This document shows positions 1 through 7,037 of a stretch of 36,436 nucleotides of DNA, piece after piece; position 1 is the stretch's first letter; each line of letters opens with the position of its first letter. The DNA is taken from the IMG/VR virus record IMGVR_UViG_3300032322_000749, positions 1-36,436 of that record, one strand, 5' to 3'. The notes below the pieces were generated by a model. That model saw only the letters and a list, made by a program, of their open reading frames with translations. It was not told where the DNA came from and did not search any database. Origin of the DNA: a virus. A program made the position numbers and the translations under genes.

Positions 1-485
1 AGCCAGAAGACGACGAGCCACAGGACTCAACCCCTCAGACTCCTCCGACAACCGAGCCTGAAATGCCTCAACCCGAAACAACGCTAGAAACAGAAACGAC
101 ACCAGAAGAAACATTCCCAGAACCGGAAACAGAAGAAGAATCATCAGAGTCAACCATACCCGAGGAGCCGACATCGGAGCAGGCAGCAACCCTAGCCAGC
201 AGCCCAGAGGTACTTGCCACGATCAGCAGCGAAGAAGCCGAAGCAATCTTTGAAGCCCTCGACCTCGGCACGTTGGACGAGGCACAGGTGGCGGAACTGG
301 TCGCCGCAGTCCAAGACGCCCCCACCGAAGTCAGAGAAGCGTTCGAGGAGAAGGTAGACATCTTCAAAGAAGGACTAGATGACTATATTCCGACAGGCTC
401 CAACATCCCCGTCGGGGAACGCCGCGCCCTCATCGCCATCGGCGCAGCCATCACCGCAGCAGGAGCGACTAGGATACGCCGATAA
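1..485 (+). CDS. Acidic E/P/T-rich phage protein, C-terminal part (5' truncated)
   Basis: The reading frame is open from base 3 to a TAA at 483-485, so the gene starts before the window. The visible part begins with a long disordered stretch rich in Glu, Pro, Thr and Ser. A more ordered acidic helical region follows (SSEEAEAIFEALDLG, then DEAQVAELVAAVQDAP). The last 30 residues hold a short Ala/Ile-rich hydrophobic segment with a basic tail (RIRR), which could be a C-terminal membrane anchor. Its stop overlaps the start of the next small membrane gene (TAATG). The position, after the tail genes and before lysis genes, would suit a tail-end or lysis-associated protein, but I do not recognise the family and the function is unknown. 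Confidence 0.75.
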   Translation, partial: PEDDEPQDSTPQTPPTTEPEMPQPETTLETETTPEETFPEPETEEESSESTIPEEPTSEQAATLASSPEVLATISSEEAEAIFEALDLGTLDEAQVAELVAAVQDAPTEVREAFEEKVDIFKEGLDDYIPTGSNIPVGERRALIAIGAAITAAGATRIRR

Positions 486-652
486 TGAAACGCATACTGG
501 ACTACATCACCGAAAACTCGTGGACCTTAGCCGGCACAGGGCTAGTACTTATCACCCTCTCGGGTCCAACATTGCGTCAAGCTCTCTGGATCACAGGCGT
601 AGCACTGGTGCTACACTCAGTCCTGACCTTCACAGGGGGGAAAGATGACTGA
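485..652 (+). CDS. Small two-helix membrane protein (55 aa), lysis cassette
   Basis: This short ORF starts at the ATG of a TAATG overlap with the preceding gene and runs for 55 codons. The peptide begins MKRILDYITENSW and carries two hydrophobic stretches, around residues 14-26 and 35-48, separated by a short polar turn. It ends in a charged tail (GGKDD). Two short transmembrane segments directly before a holin-like gene and an endolysin suggest a second holin, antiholin or lysis-accessory membrane protein. No family was recognised, so the role is inferred from topology and position. It overlaps the next gene by 8 bases. Confidence 0.65.
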   Translation: MKRILDYITENSWTLAGTGLVLITLSGPTLRQALWITGVALVLHSVLTFTGGKDD

Positions 653-899
653 CATCATGCTCAAAGCCAACGCAACCGTCGCCAAGTTCTTGGACTTGGG
701 ACAACGCCTGTTCTCCCTATTCCTCGCCAACGCCCTCCCAGCAGTCACTGGTGGCGCCGTGATCGGTGTTTCGGTAGCCAAGTCTGCATTGCTCGCAGGG
801 TTCATGGCCGTTGTGCAGGTCGTCCAAAAGCTTGCCTCCGCCTCAACTGACGGAGAGTTGACCAGTGAAGAAATCCAAGAGGCGTTCGGGAAGAAGTAA
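645..899 (+). CDS. Putative holin
   Basis: An 84-residue protein with a strong ribosome binding site (the GGGGGG run at 635-640, just before the ATG). A polar N-terminal helix is followed by hydrophobic segments around residues 22-45 and 46-62, then an acidic C-terminal tail (DGELTSEEIQEAF) ending in lysines. Size, hydrophobic core, charged tail and the position immediately upstream of an endolysin fit small phage holins, which permeabilise the inner membrane so that endolysin reaches the wall. It resembles r1t-type actinophage holins in overall pattern, but that assignment is by eye. It is coupled to the endolysin by a TAATG overlap. Confidence 0.7.
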   Translation: MTDIMLKANATVAKFLDLGQRLFSLFLANALPAVTGGAVIGVSVAKSALLAGFMAVVQVVQKLASASTDGELTSEEIQEAFGKK

Positions 900-1453
900 T
901 GCCCGACAAATATCCGGTAGTCAAAGTACAACTGTGTTCTCACCTGAAAGGGGTAAAACCTGGTGAACTCGATCCGTCGCTCCTTCGCGGTATTGAAGGC
1001 AAAGGCAAACTCCATCATTGTGCGGCTGACGCATACGAAGCAATGGACGCAGCAGCCAACGCCGACGGCATCGACCTCTCCCCAACCAGCCAAGCCGACA
1101 CGTACCGCTCCCTCGAAACCCAAGAGTACGGCTTCTACCAAAGGTACACAGACAAGCCGAACAAAAAGCTCCTCAAGCAAACGCCCCGCATCTACAAAAA
1201 CAAAGCGTGGTACCTCAAAAAAGGCGTAGCACCAATGGCGGTCCCAGGGACCTCGAACCATAACCTTGGTATCGCTATCGACATCGCCAACGCCAGCGGC
1301 GCTCGCTTGGCGTGGATGTTGAAGAACGCTCAACGGTTTGGATTTAGTTGGGAGTTGCAAAGCGAACCCTGGCACCTGCGCTTTGTAGCGGGTGATGTGA
1401 CACCTGAAGCCGTGAAATCCTGGCTCGCTACACGCCCAGCACCAGAGGCATAA
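899..1453 (+). CDS. Endolysin, M15 (VanY-type) peptidase
   Basis: A 184-aa protein with the zinc-peptidase signature of family M15 (D-alanyl-D-alanine carboxypeptidase / L-Ala-D-Glu endopeptidase). Residues 119-128 read SNHNLGIAID, matching SxHxxGxAxD with zinc ligands H121 and D128. Residues 156-159 (EPWH) provide the catalytic E156 and third ligand H159. It should cut peptide stems in host peptidoglycan during lysis. There is no signal peptide, consistent with holin-dependent release. The catalytic domain fills most of the protein and no separate wall-binding domain is evident. It sits between a holin-like gene and a membrane-anchored coiled-coil gene and overlaps both by TAATG junctions. 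Confidence 0.92.
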   Translation: MPDKYPVVKVQLCSHLKGVKPGELDPSLLRGIEGKGKLHHCAADAYEAMDAAANADGIDLSPTSQADTYRSLETQEYGFYQRYTDKPNKKLLKQTPRIYKNKAWYLKKGVAPMAVPGTSNHNLGIAIDIANASGARLAWMLKNAQRFGFSWELQSEPWHLRFVAGDVTPEAVKSWLATRPAPEA

Positions 1454-1737
1454 TGGACGGGGGTTGGGCGCTTGTCCTTGCTGCCGTCGTTACGGCGGTC
1501 GGCGGGATTATCGTCGCAGTCCTCCAACAATTCAAGAAGGAAAACCATACCGACCACCAAATCGTTGTCGGCCTGTTGCAAGTGCTACGCAAGTCCCAGA
1601 TGCGAGTCGAAGACAAAGTGGACCGAGTTGACGAACGGCTCACCAGCCACCTAGATTCACATGCCTCGGAGGGGATACTTGACAATGGGCGAACAGTTCA
1701 CCAAAATGGAGTTGAAGCAACTAGCAAAGTTTCTTAG
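1453..1737 (+). CDS. Membrane-anchored coiled-coil protein (second holin-like candidate)
   Basis: A 94-aa product starting in a TAATG overlap with the endolysin stop. Residues 4-24 form one strong transmembrane segment (WALVLAAVVTAVGGIIVAVL). A cytoplasmic-looking helical region with heptad character follows (LLQVLRKSQMRVEDKVDRVDERLTSHL). This N-in/anchor-plus-coil layout is common for accessory lysis proteins encoded next to actinophage endolysins and resembles DUF2746-type phage proteins, a tentative comparison from memory. The last about 17 codons are also read in another frame by the next gene. Confidence 0.75.
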   Translation: MDGGWALVLAAVVTAVGGIIVAVLQQFKKENHTDHQIVVGLLQVLRKSQMRVEDKVDRVDERLTSHLDSHASEGILDNGRTVHQNGVEATSKVS

Positions 1738-1855
1738 GAAGGTTTATCCAGGCGTCGGAGATCAAGACGAACTGTGGAACCTGATTGAGAAAACCGAACA
1801 ACTCACAAAGGGGAAACATGGAACCAGCAACCGCAGGCGCGGAGATCATAAGTGA
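1685..1855 (+). CDS. Small helical protein of unknown function (56 aa)
   Basis: I chose the ATG at 1685 because a GGAGGGG motif lies about ten bases upstream; an in-frame ATG at 1661 has no such motif. The product begins MGEQFTKMELKQLAKFLRK and ends in a basic tail (SNRRRGDHK). It overlaps the preceding gene by 53 bases and the following gene by 38 bases, both in other frames. That is more than is usual here and lowers confidence. No family was recognised. Confidence 0.5.
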   Translation: MGEQFTKMELKQLAKFLRKVYPGVGDQDELWNLIEKTEQLTKGKHGTSNRRRGDHK

Positions 1856-2186
1856 GGCATACAACCTCATTACCGGTCAACGCCAAAACGATTACGACCA
1901 CCCGCTAGAGGACTACTCACGCACCGTAGATATCTTCCGTGCCATCACAGGAATCAACCTGAGCGCAGAAGAAGGCATCATGTTCATGGTGTCAATGAAA
2001 CTGTCTCGTCTGGCGAACGAGTTGAACAACGAACTGAACGTCCCCGACAACACACGGGACGCCATCGGCTACCTCGGCTGCTTGAACATGGTGCGCAGAA
2101 AGCAGCGCGAAGAACAGTCAGAGATTGACCGAGTGTTCGACCAGTTACATAAGCACTACAAGACAGGAGATTCAACATGGGGATGA
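1818..2186 (+). CDS. DUF6378-like phage protein
   Basis: A 122-aa acidic helical protein; the start at 1818 follows the ribosome binding site AAGGGG. The core reads NDYDHPLEDYSRTVDIF near residues 24-40, then EEGIMFMVSMKLSRLANEL (51-69), then DAIGYLGCLNMV (81-92). This pattern matches my memory of phage DUF6378 proteins, compact helical proteins sometimes likened to MazG-type nucleotide hydrolases. The biochemical role is not established by anything visible. It lies at the front of the early gene block and overlaps the next gene by ten bases. Confidence 0.7.
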   Translation: MEPATAGAEIISEAYNLITGQRQNDYDHPLEDYSRTVDIFRAITGINLSAEEGIMFMVSMKLSRLANELNNELNVPDNTRDAIGYLGCLNMVRRKQREEQSEIDRVFDQLHKHYKTGDSTWG

Positions 2187-2413
2187 TGGACGAACTGATG
2201 GGTGAAGTCAACACCCCTCGCCGCAACAAGTGGTCAGAGATACAAGAGAAACTTGACAAGAAAGACTTCGACGAGTTCTGCGAAGCGTTACAAGAACCCA
2301 AGATCAGTCAAGCATCGTTGCGTAGGGCGCTCGCCAAACGCGGTGTCCACATCGGCACCGGCACCATCAGCGAACTGCGACGCGACTACCTTCGTCAGTT
2401 GGCCACCCGATGA
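2177..2413 (+). CDS. Helix-turn-helix DNA-binding protein
   Basis: A 78-aa protein starting MGMMDELMGEVNTPRR. The C-terminal half (ISQASLRRALAKRGVHIGTGTISELRR, residues about 43-69) has the pattern of a small helix-turn-helix domain, with helix, G-V-H-I turn, and a recognition-like TGTISELRR helix. Similar HTH proteins often precede a phosphoesterase gene in actinophages (from memory). The start is 2177, overlapping the previous gene by ten bases; its stop overlaps the next start as ATGA. It is a candidate early regulator or DNA-processing partner, but its target cannot be read from the sequence. Confidence 0.7.
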   Translation: MGMMDELMGEVNTPRRNKWSEIQEKLDKKDFDEFCEALQEPKISQASLRRALAKRGVHIGTGTISELRRDYLRQLATR

Positions 2414-3471
2414 GTTTCAAAGACGAACTATCCGACGACAACGAGGCACTAGCAAAAGCCGACCTCATCAAAGCTCGACGTGAACGAGACGTCGCAACGA
2501 AAGAGTTGACCCGCATACGGGAAGAACTTGACGCTGCGAACCGTGCCCTATCCATCGTGTCCTCCGTTGAGCAGACACGCCTGGAACCACCAAAGTGGAT
2601 GACCCCAGCAAAACCCAAACCATCAGCAGCAACCCTGCTCCTCATGCTCTCAGACACCCACTTTGATGAAGTGGTCAACCCTGATGAGGTGGAAGGTTTG
2701 AACGCATACAACCGCGAGATAGCGGTCATGCGTCTCCACAAGTGGGCAACCAACACCGTCAACGTCGCACGCCACTACCTTGCCGGTGTCGACTACGACG
2801 GGGTGGTACTCATGTTGGGTGGCGACATCTTCTCTGGAGACATCCACGAAGAACTAGCCCAAACCAACGAGGACACCATGATCTCCTCAGTCCTGTTCTG
2901 GTCTGAGCAGGTGGCTGCGGCTGTGGATGTGTTGGCGAACGAGTTCGGCAAAGTCCATGTGCCGGTCGTTGTCGGCAACCACGGGCGCATGTCTCGTAAG
3001 CCGCGCATGAAACTTCGAGCCAAAACAAACTTCGATTGGCTGCTCGGCAAAATGGTCGAGAAACATTTCGCCAAAGACAAACGCGTCACCTTTGACATCC
3101 CCGAGGGTACGGATGCGTTGGTGTCTATCTATGAGTGGAACCATCTGCTATCCCACGGCGACCAGGTATCTGGCGGTGGCGGTATCGGTGGCATCTATCC
3201 GCCAATCATGCGGATGCGGGCACGCAAAGCCCAACGGTACCTCACCACCGGACAAGATTTTTCAACACTTTGGATCGGACACTGGCACCAATACCTCCCA
3301 TCCCCACACCTTGTCGTCAACGGCAGCTTGAAGGGTTACGATGAGTATGCGTTCATCAACAACTTCCAGTTCGAGCAACCACAGCAGGCGTTGGCAGTCG
3401 TGACACCAAAACACAACATCACCTTCCACGCACCAATCTTTTCAAGTGATAGGCGAAAAGAAAAATGGTAG
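2410..3471 (+). CDS. Calcineurin-like metallophosphoesterase
   Basis: A 353-aa protein. The N-terminal about 55 residues are a charged helix, probably coiled coil (ALAKADLIKARRERDVATKEL). The catalytic domain shows the ordered metallophosphoesterase motifs: SDTHFD (81-86), GGD (137-139), GNHGR (189-193), SHGD (248-251) and GHWH (290-293). These residues bind two metals and cleave phosphoester bonds. Related phage enzymes are compared with Mre11/SbcD nucleases, so a DNA-end-processing role is plausible but inferred. It is translationally coupled (ATGA) to the upstream HTH gene. The gene ends just before a free-standing HNH endonuclease. Confidence 0.9.
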   Translation: MSFKDELSDDNEALAKADLIKARRERDVATKELTRIREELDAANRALSIVSSVEQTRLEPPKWMTPAKPKPSAATLLLMLSDTHFDEVVNPDEVEGLNAYNREIAVMRLHKWATNTVNVARHYLAGVDYDGVVLMLGGDIFSGDIHEELAQTNEDTMISSVLFWSEQVAAAVDVLANEFGKVHVPVVVGNHGRMSRKPRMKLRAKTNFDWLLGKMVEKHFAKDKRVTFDIPEGTDALVSIYEWNHLLSHGDQVSGGGGIGGIYPPIMRMRARKAQRYLTTGQDFSTLWIGHWHQYLPSPHLVVNGSLKGYDEYAFINNFQFEQPQQALAVVTPKHNITFHAPIFSSDRRKEKW

Positions 3472-3480
3472 TATGGTGAT

Positions 3481-4032
3481 GTGTCAACCGAACAGAAACG
3501 CGAACAAGGCAGAGAGGCGATGGCAAGATTCCGTGCCAAACTTGATCCATCTGTCAGAAAACAACTCGCACGGGAAGCATCACGTAAGTGGCGCGAACGC
3601 AACAGAGAGAAACATCGCGCATACACGCGGGACTACGAAAAACGGAATCGACAGAATTGCTCTAGGTGTGGCAGCAAAATGCGTCGCACTGCAAAACTGT
3701 GTGGTCAATGTTCTAGGAAAATCGTTCCGACGCTACGAGCCAAGGGGCGATACGTTGATGGCTCCGGCTACGTTCATGTCAAAGCAAGAATCGGTGAACC
3801 TGGTGCCAAGAAAAATGGATTCATCGTGGAGCATCGTCGCGTCATGCAGGATGCCATTGGCCGAGGTCTTATGAAATGTGAAAACGTTCATCACAAGAAT
3901 GGCAATCGAAGCGATAACCGCATTGAAAACTTAGAACTTTGGGTAACTATGCAACCCACCGGTCAGCGACCGCAAGATTTATTGAAATATGCCCACCAAA
4001 TTATTGCCAGATACGAAAATTGGAAGTGGTAG
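3481..4032 (+). CDS. HNH endonuclease (probable free-standing homing endonuclease)
   Basis: A 183-aa basic protein. After a charged N-terminus it has a four-cysteine zinc knuckle (C60-x2-C63, C74-x2-C77), then the HNH core with VEHRRVM around 117-122, VHHKNGN at 136-142 and N146/N150 in SDNRIENLELW. Such enzymes nick or cut DNA and often spread as selfish intergenic elements. I used GTG 3481. An alternative ATG at 3520 has a better ribosome binding site (AGAGAGG) and would remove 13 residues. It sits between a phosphoesterase and a short conserved gene, both apparently intact, which fits insertion between genes rather than within one. Confidence 0.88.
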   Translation: MSTEQKREQGREAMARFRAKLDPSVRKQLAREASRKWRERNREKHRAYTRDYEKRNRQNCSRCGSKMRRTAKLCGQCSRKIVPTLRAKGRYVDGSGYVHVKARIGEPGAKKNGFIVEHRRVMQDAIGRGLMKCENVHHKNGNRSDNRIENLELWVTMQPTGQRPQDLLKYAHQIIARYENWKW

Positions 4033-4034
4033 CC

Positions 4035-4310
4035 ATGTCCTGCCCATGGTCGCTGGTCGCCGTACATTGGATAGACGCGTTCGATTCCAGCAACGGTTGG
4101 ATCAACACCAAGGACTACAAACCTAAAACCCAGCACGTCGTATCGGTCGGTTGGCTATGGCCCGACCTGCTTGACGGTTATGTGTCGGTGACCTGTTCGT
4201 GGTGTCCTGGTGAAGAACCGGAGTTGGATACGGTGGGTATGGTGACGCACATTCCGCAGGGGATGGTGCAGCGTGTGTCAATCCTTGGTGAGCCTGACTG
4301 GAATATTTGA
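4035..4310 (+). CDS. Conserved hypothetical phage protein (91 aa)
   Basis: The start at ATG 4035 is two bases after the HNH stop; the frame upstream belongs to the overlapping endonuclease gene. The protein reads MSCPWSLVAVHWIDAFDSSNGW, followed by VVSVGWLWPDLLDGYVSV and ending TVGMVTHIPQGMVQRVSIL. It is rich in Trp and beta-prone residues with two cysteines in TCSWCPG. Short proteins with this VHW-DAFD and GMVTHIP pattern are familiar from actinophage early regions, but no function is known to me. Its stop overlaps the -35 box of the next promoter. Confidence 0.75.
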   Translation: MSCPWSLVAVHWIDAFDSSNGWINTKDYKPKTQHVVSVGWLWPDLLDGYVSVTCSWCPGEEPELDTVGMVTHIPQGMVQRVSILGEPDWNI

Positions 4311-4342
4311 CTTTGTGACACCCCACCTGTATGGTGGATAAT
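4307..4342 (+). promoter_or_regulatory. Promoter before the recombination genes, with a GGTGG palindrome
   Basis: TTGACT (4307-4312) and TATGGT (4330-4335) are separated by 17 bases, a good match to a sigma-70-type promoter. A second reading, GTGACA (4315-4320) with GATAAT (4337-4342), overlaps it. The first -10 box lies in a short inverted repeat, CCACC-TGTAT-GGTGG (4323-4337), which could be an operator. The exonuclease gene starts at 4372 behind an AAGGGG ribosome binding site. Confidence 0.6.
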
Positions 4343-4371
4343 GTAATCACAACAACCAAAGGGGATAAGCA

Positions 4372-5307
4372 ATGCTCACTCAGATAAACAAACCTGCCCA
4401 CGGTTCAAACGCGTGGCTCGAAGTCAGATGGCGTAACGATAACGGTGAAGCCCGCATCGCAGCCTCAGCTTGCGCTGCAGTCCACGGACAACACCCGTTC
4501 ATCACCGTCGCAGACCTCGCCAACGAACTGCTCTCCGAGACGCCACCGCAACCCAAAGAGCAGAACTCTGCGATGCTGCGAGGCACCACCCTTGAAGCAC
4601 CGATCCGTGACTGGGCAGCGCAACTGCTCGGACATCCACTCACCGAACCACAAACCCTCTACTGCTGGGACGAACCAGGCGTACGCCTGATTGCCACCAT
4701 TGACTCGATGAGCAAAGACGGCAGGGTGTTTGAGCAGAAGACGACGAACAAGATTTGGCGTGGCGAACTGCCCGACTACTGGTATTGGCAGGGCGTACAG
4801 CAAGCCATCTGCACCGGTGTCTCAGAGATTACGTGGGTCGTGTTTGACTCCACCCTTGACCTGCACTTCCACATTCAGGCGGTGTCAAGCGATGAGAAAC
4901 AAACCCACATTGAGGCGTGCCGACGATTCCTCGCAGCCATCGACATGGGCATCATGCCCGATGACGCCGTACTTGAATACCGTCACGTGCAAGACCGCCA
5001 CCCAGAAGGCACAGCCAAGAAAGAAGTCGAACTCCCAATGTCAGCACTCGCCACCATCGAGCGACTGCTGCTAGCCAAGGAGCAAATCAAATCTGCGGAA
5101 GCGTCAGAGGATGCGTGCAAAGCAGAACTGTGCGAGATTCTGGGCGACGCCGAATACGGCCTCATCCAAGACGAACTTGTATGCACATGGAAAACGACGC
5201 AACGCGAATCGTTCGACTCCAAGAAGTTCCAGAAGGATCACCCAGCGTTGTGGGAAAAGTATCGCAAGTCGTCACCGGTACGCACATTCAGGGTGTCAGG
5301 CAAATGA
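4372..5307 (+). CDS. YqaJ-like viral recombinase / lambda-type exonuclease
   Basis: A 311-aa protein with the PD-(D/E)xK exonuclease layout of the YqaJ family. It shows GSNAWLEVR (11-19), G71...E75 in GTTLEAPI, D111 in IATIDSM, E121-Q-K123 in FEQKTTN, and the helix YWQGVQQA (138-145). The family degrades one strand of linear double-stranded DNA to give single-stranded tails for annealing. The single-strand annealing protein two genes downstream is its expected partner. A C-terminal helical region (residues about 220-260) precedes a short beta segment. It is the first gene after a promoter and overlaps the next gene as ATGA. Confidence 0.88.
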   Translation: MLTQINKPAHGSNAWLEVRWRNDNGEARIAASACAAVHGQHPFITVADLANELLSETPPQPKEQNSAMLRGTTLEAPIRDWAAQLLGHPLTEPQTLYCWDEPGVRLIATIDSMSKDGRVFEQKTTNKIWRGELPDYWYWQGVQQAICTGVSEITWVVFDSTLDLHFHIQAVSSDEKQTHIEACRRFLAAIDMGIMPDDAVLEYRHVQDRHPEGTAKKEVELPMSALATIERLLLAKEQIKSAEASEDACKAELCEILGDAEYGLIQDELVCTWKTTQRESFDSKKFQKDHPALWEKYRKSSPVRTFRVSGK

Positions 5308-5477
5308 CCACCTACAACAAGGCTTACTATGACACACCCGCAGGTAAAGCTAAACAGAAGCGGGCAAACCAGCGACTCCAAACGAAACGCAAACTTGCGT
5401 GGCTATGGCTCGCAGAGAACCGTCCAGATGTAATAGAAGAAATCAACAACCAACTGAAAAAGGAGAACAACCAATGA
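5304..5477 (+). CDS. Small basic protein between exonuclease and annealase (57 aa)
   Basis: This short gene begins at the ATG overlapping the exonuclease stop (ATGA) and ends overlapping the annealase start. The peptide (MTTYNKAYYDTPAGKAKQKR...) is rich in Lys/Arg/Gln and probably helical, ending EEINNQLKKENNQ. Its charge suggests nucleic-acid binding. Position between two recombination genes suggests a shared role, but no family was recognised. Confidence 0.65.
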   Translation: MTTYNKAYYDTPAGKAKQKRANQRLQTKRKLAWLWLAENRPDVIEEINNQLKKENNQ

Positions 5478-6328
5478 ACCTGCAAGACATCCTCACCAAC
5501 TATGGGGTGCCCGACCCGTCTATCGTCGGCAAACTCCCACGAGGCGGCATCACCCTCGACTTCGTAGGACACGCCGAGATCACCAAGATTCTGATTGAGG
5601 TTGACCCGAACTGGTCATGGGAACCGGTGGCATGGACTACCGATGGGCGTCCCGCTATCAACACGGTGAACGGTATGGCTGTGATGTGGGGCAAGCTCAC
5701 AGTGCTAGGTCAAACCAGGTTGGGTGTCGGCTCAGCCCGCCACGACAAACCAGACCTTGACAAGGAACTCATCGGAGACTTCCTACGCAACGCAGCCATG
5801 CGATTCGGCATCAGCCTCAGCCTGTGGTCGAAGTCAGAGTGGGAGGAGCAGGCGGCTACGCCACGCAAACCTGCCGAACCGAAGCCAGTGTCCCAAGATT
5901 TCGTTGCCAAGTTCCGTGAAGCTTGCACCAAGAAAGGGATTGACGCCGACCAGGTAGCCAAAGATGCTGGCGTCAACCTTGACGCAATCACCGATGAGGA
6001 CGCACCGAAGTTGCGGGATGCGTTCAAGCAGGCAGAACAGAAACCTGCTGATCCTGTGGAGGCGGTGAAGAACGTGTTTGGTGAGCAAGTCAAAGTGATT
6101 GCGGAAACCAAACACGAAGGCCCATACCCGAAGAACCCCAGCGAGCCGGCAACGAAAGCACAGATTGGTAAGATTCGTGCGCTGCTCAACGCGTCAGGTG
6201 TCGCATCCTTTACGGAGAAGACTGAGGTGTGTGCCGATCTCATCAACCGTCCTATCAACAAGATGGAACAGATGAATCAGGGTGAGGCGTCGCAAGTGAT
6301 TGAGATTCTCGATGCGAGGGCGGGATGA
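5474..6328 (+). CDS. Rad52/Erf/DdrA-like single-strand annealing protein
   Basis: A 284-aa protein starting at ATG 5474 behind an AAGGAG ribosome binding site. Residues about 20-120 form the core: LPRGGITLDFVGHAEITKIL, DPNWSWEPV, then LGVGSARHD and ELIGDFLRNAAMRFGISLSLW. This order of motifs is typical of the Rad52-like annealing proteins carried by phages (Erf, Sak and DdrA types). A charged linker follows. A C-terminal helical domain (PATKAQIGKIRALLNASG...) resembles tails seen on many annealases. It should coat single-stranded DNA made by the upstream exonuclease and pair homologous strands. The exact subfamily is uncertain. Confidence 0.8.
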   Translation: MNLQDILTNYGVPDPSIVGKLPRGGITLDFVGHAEITKILIEVDPNWSWEPVAWTTDGRPAINTVNGMAVMWGKLTVLGQTRLGVGSARHDKPDLDKELIGDFLRNAAMRFGISLSLWSKSEWEEQAATPRKPAEPKPVSQDFVAKFREACTKKGIDADQVAKDAGVNLDAITDEDAPKLRDAFKQAEQKPADPVEAVKNVFGEQVKVIAETKHEGPYPKNPSEPATKAQIGKIRALLNASGVASFTEKTEVCADLINRPINKMEQMNQGEASQVIEILDARAG

Positions 6329-6771
6329 CCGATGACCGCAAAGGGGAATGTCAAGGCAATAAGGACAGATGTACCTTGGACAACTGCCCGCTGTTTGGCA
6401 CTTTGGGAAGACCCGACCGACGTGGCGTACGCCGCGTACGAGGGTGTGCCGATCCTGCCGCTCGCGGTCGTAGAAATCGGACTAAAGGGGATGCGAAGGC
6501 GCGTCGTGCCCGTAAAAAGTTGGGGTTGGGCGGTCACCTTACACGTCACGAGGAGAATTGGGGTGGTGCTTTTCGTACCGAAATCAAAGCCGGCTTACAG
6601 ATCGGTCCGATTGCTACCCGTTTCTACGCCGCTAAAGCCCAGTCTGATGCGGCGAAGGCGTTGGGCGACATTCGCCCGTTCGTAATGGTAGCGATGCCAG
6701 ACGGGACAACGAAAGGCATTATTCTCATGGATTTGGATGAGTTCAGTGACCTTGTTAGTCTTCTTGCGTGA
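6325..6771 (+). CDS. Putative Holliday-junction-resolvase-like nuclease with Cys-rich N-terminus
   Basis: A 148-aa protein overlapping the annealase stop (ATGA). The N-terminus has four cysteines (C9, C16, C21 and C41) that may bind a metal. After a basic region (GRRNRTKGDAKARRARKKLG) comes HEENWGGAFRTEIKAG, resembling the E...ExK active site of PD-(D/E)xK enzymes, then ATRFYAAKAQSDAAKALGD and RPFVMVAMPDGT. Archaeal-type resolvases have a comparable layout, and a resolvase would complete the exonuclease-annealase set. The assignment rests on motif spacing and context only. It could also be another small nuclease or a non-catalytic DNA-binding protein. Confidence 0.5.
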   Translation: MTDDRKGECQGNKDRCTLDNCPLFGTLGRPDRRGVRRVRGCADPAARGRRNRTKGDAKARRARKKLGLGGHLTRHEENWGGAFRTEIKAGLQIGPIATRFYAAKAQSDAAKALGDIRPFVMVAMPDGTTKGIILMDLDEFSDLVSLLA

Positions 6772-7016
6772 AGCTTTACTTCGGGCGTAACCCCGACGAC
6801 GGAACCGAAATCGAACAACAAGTCCGAAACTTTGAGGCTGCCACCTGCATCATCGGGATGGCTGCCCTCGTTGCTGCCGCTGGCCCCGAAGGATTCGAGG
6901 AGGACGAGTTGGATGCGGTGATGATTGGTGCGTCTCCGGCTGAAGTGACAAGGATGGTGTTGCAAGCGTTGGGTTCGCTGGTAGAAAGGTCTTGGCCAGA
7001 TCACGAGTGGTCGTGA
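6768..7016 (+). CDS. Acidic hypothetical protein (82 aa)
   Basis: The gene starts at GTG 6768 in a GTGA overlap with the preceding stop. It encodes a mainly helical, acidic protein with an Ala-rich hydrophobic stretch (IIGMAALVAAAG) and an acidic turn (EGFEEDELDAVMIG). It ends ERSWPDHEWS. No family was recognised. Its place at the end of the recombination cluster suggests co-expression with it. Confidence 0.65.
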   Translation: MKLYFGRNPDDGTEIEQQVRNFEAATCIIGMAALVAAAGPEGFEEDELDAVMIGASPAEVTRMVLQALGSLVERSWPDHEWS

Positions 7017-7037
7017 ACTAAGGTAAAGGGGAAATAG

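Noticed and set aside
617-1375. 252-residue minus-strand frame opposite the lysis genes
   Set aside because: It is antisense to holin and endolysin genes with clear motifs, and its translation shows no recognisable domain.
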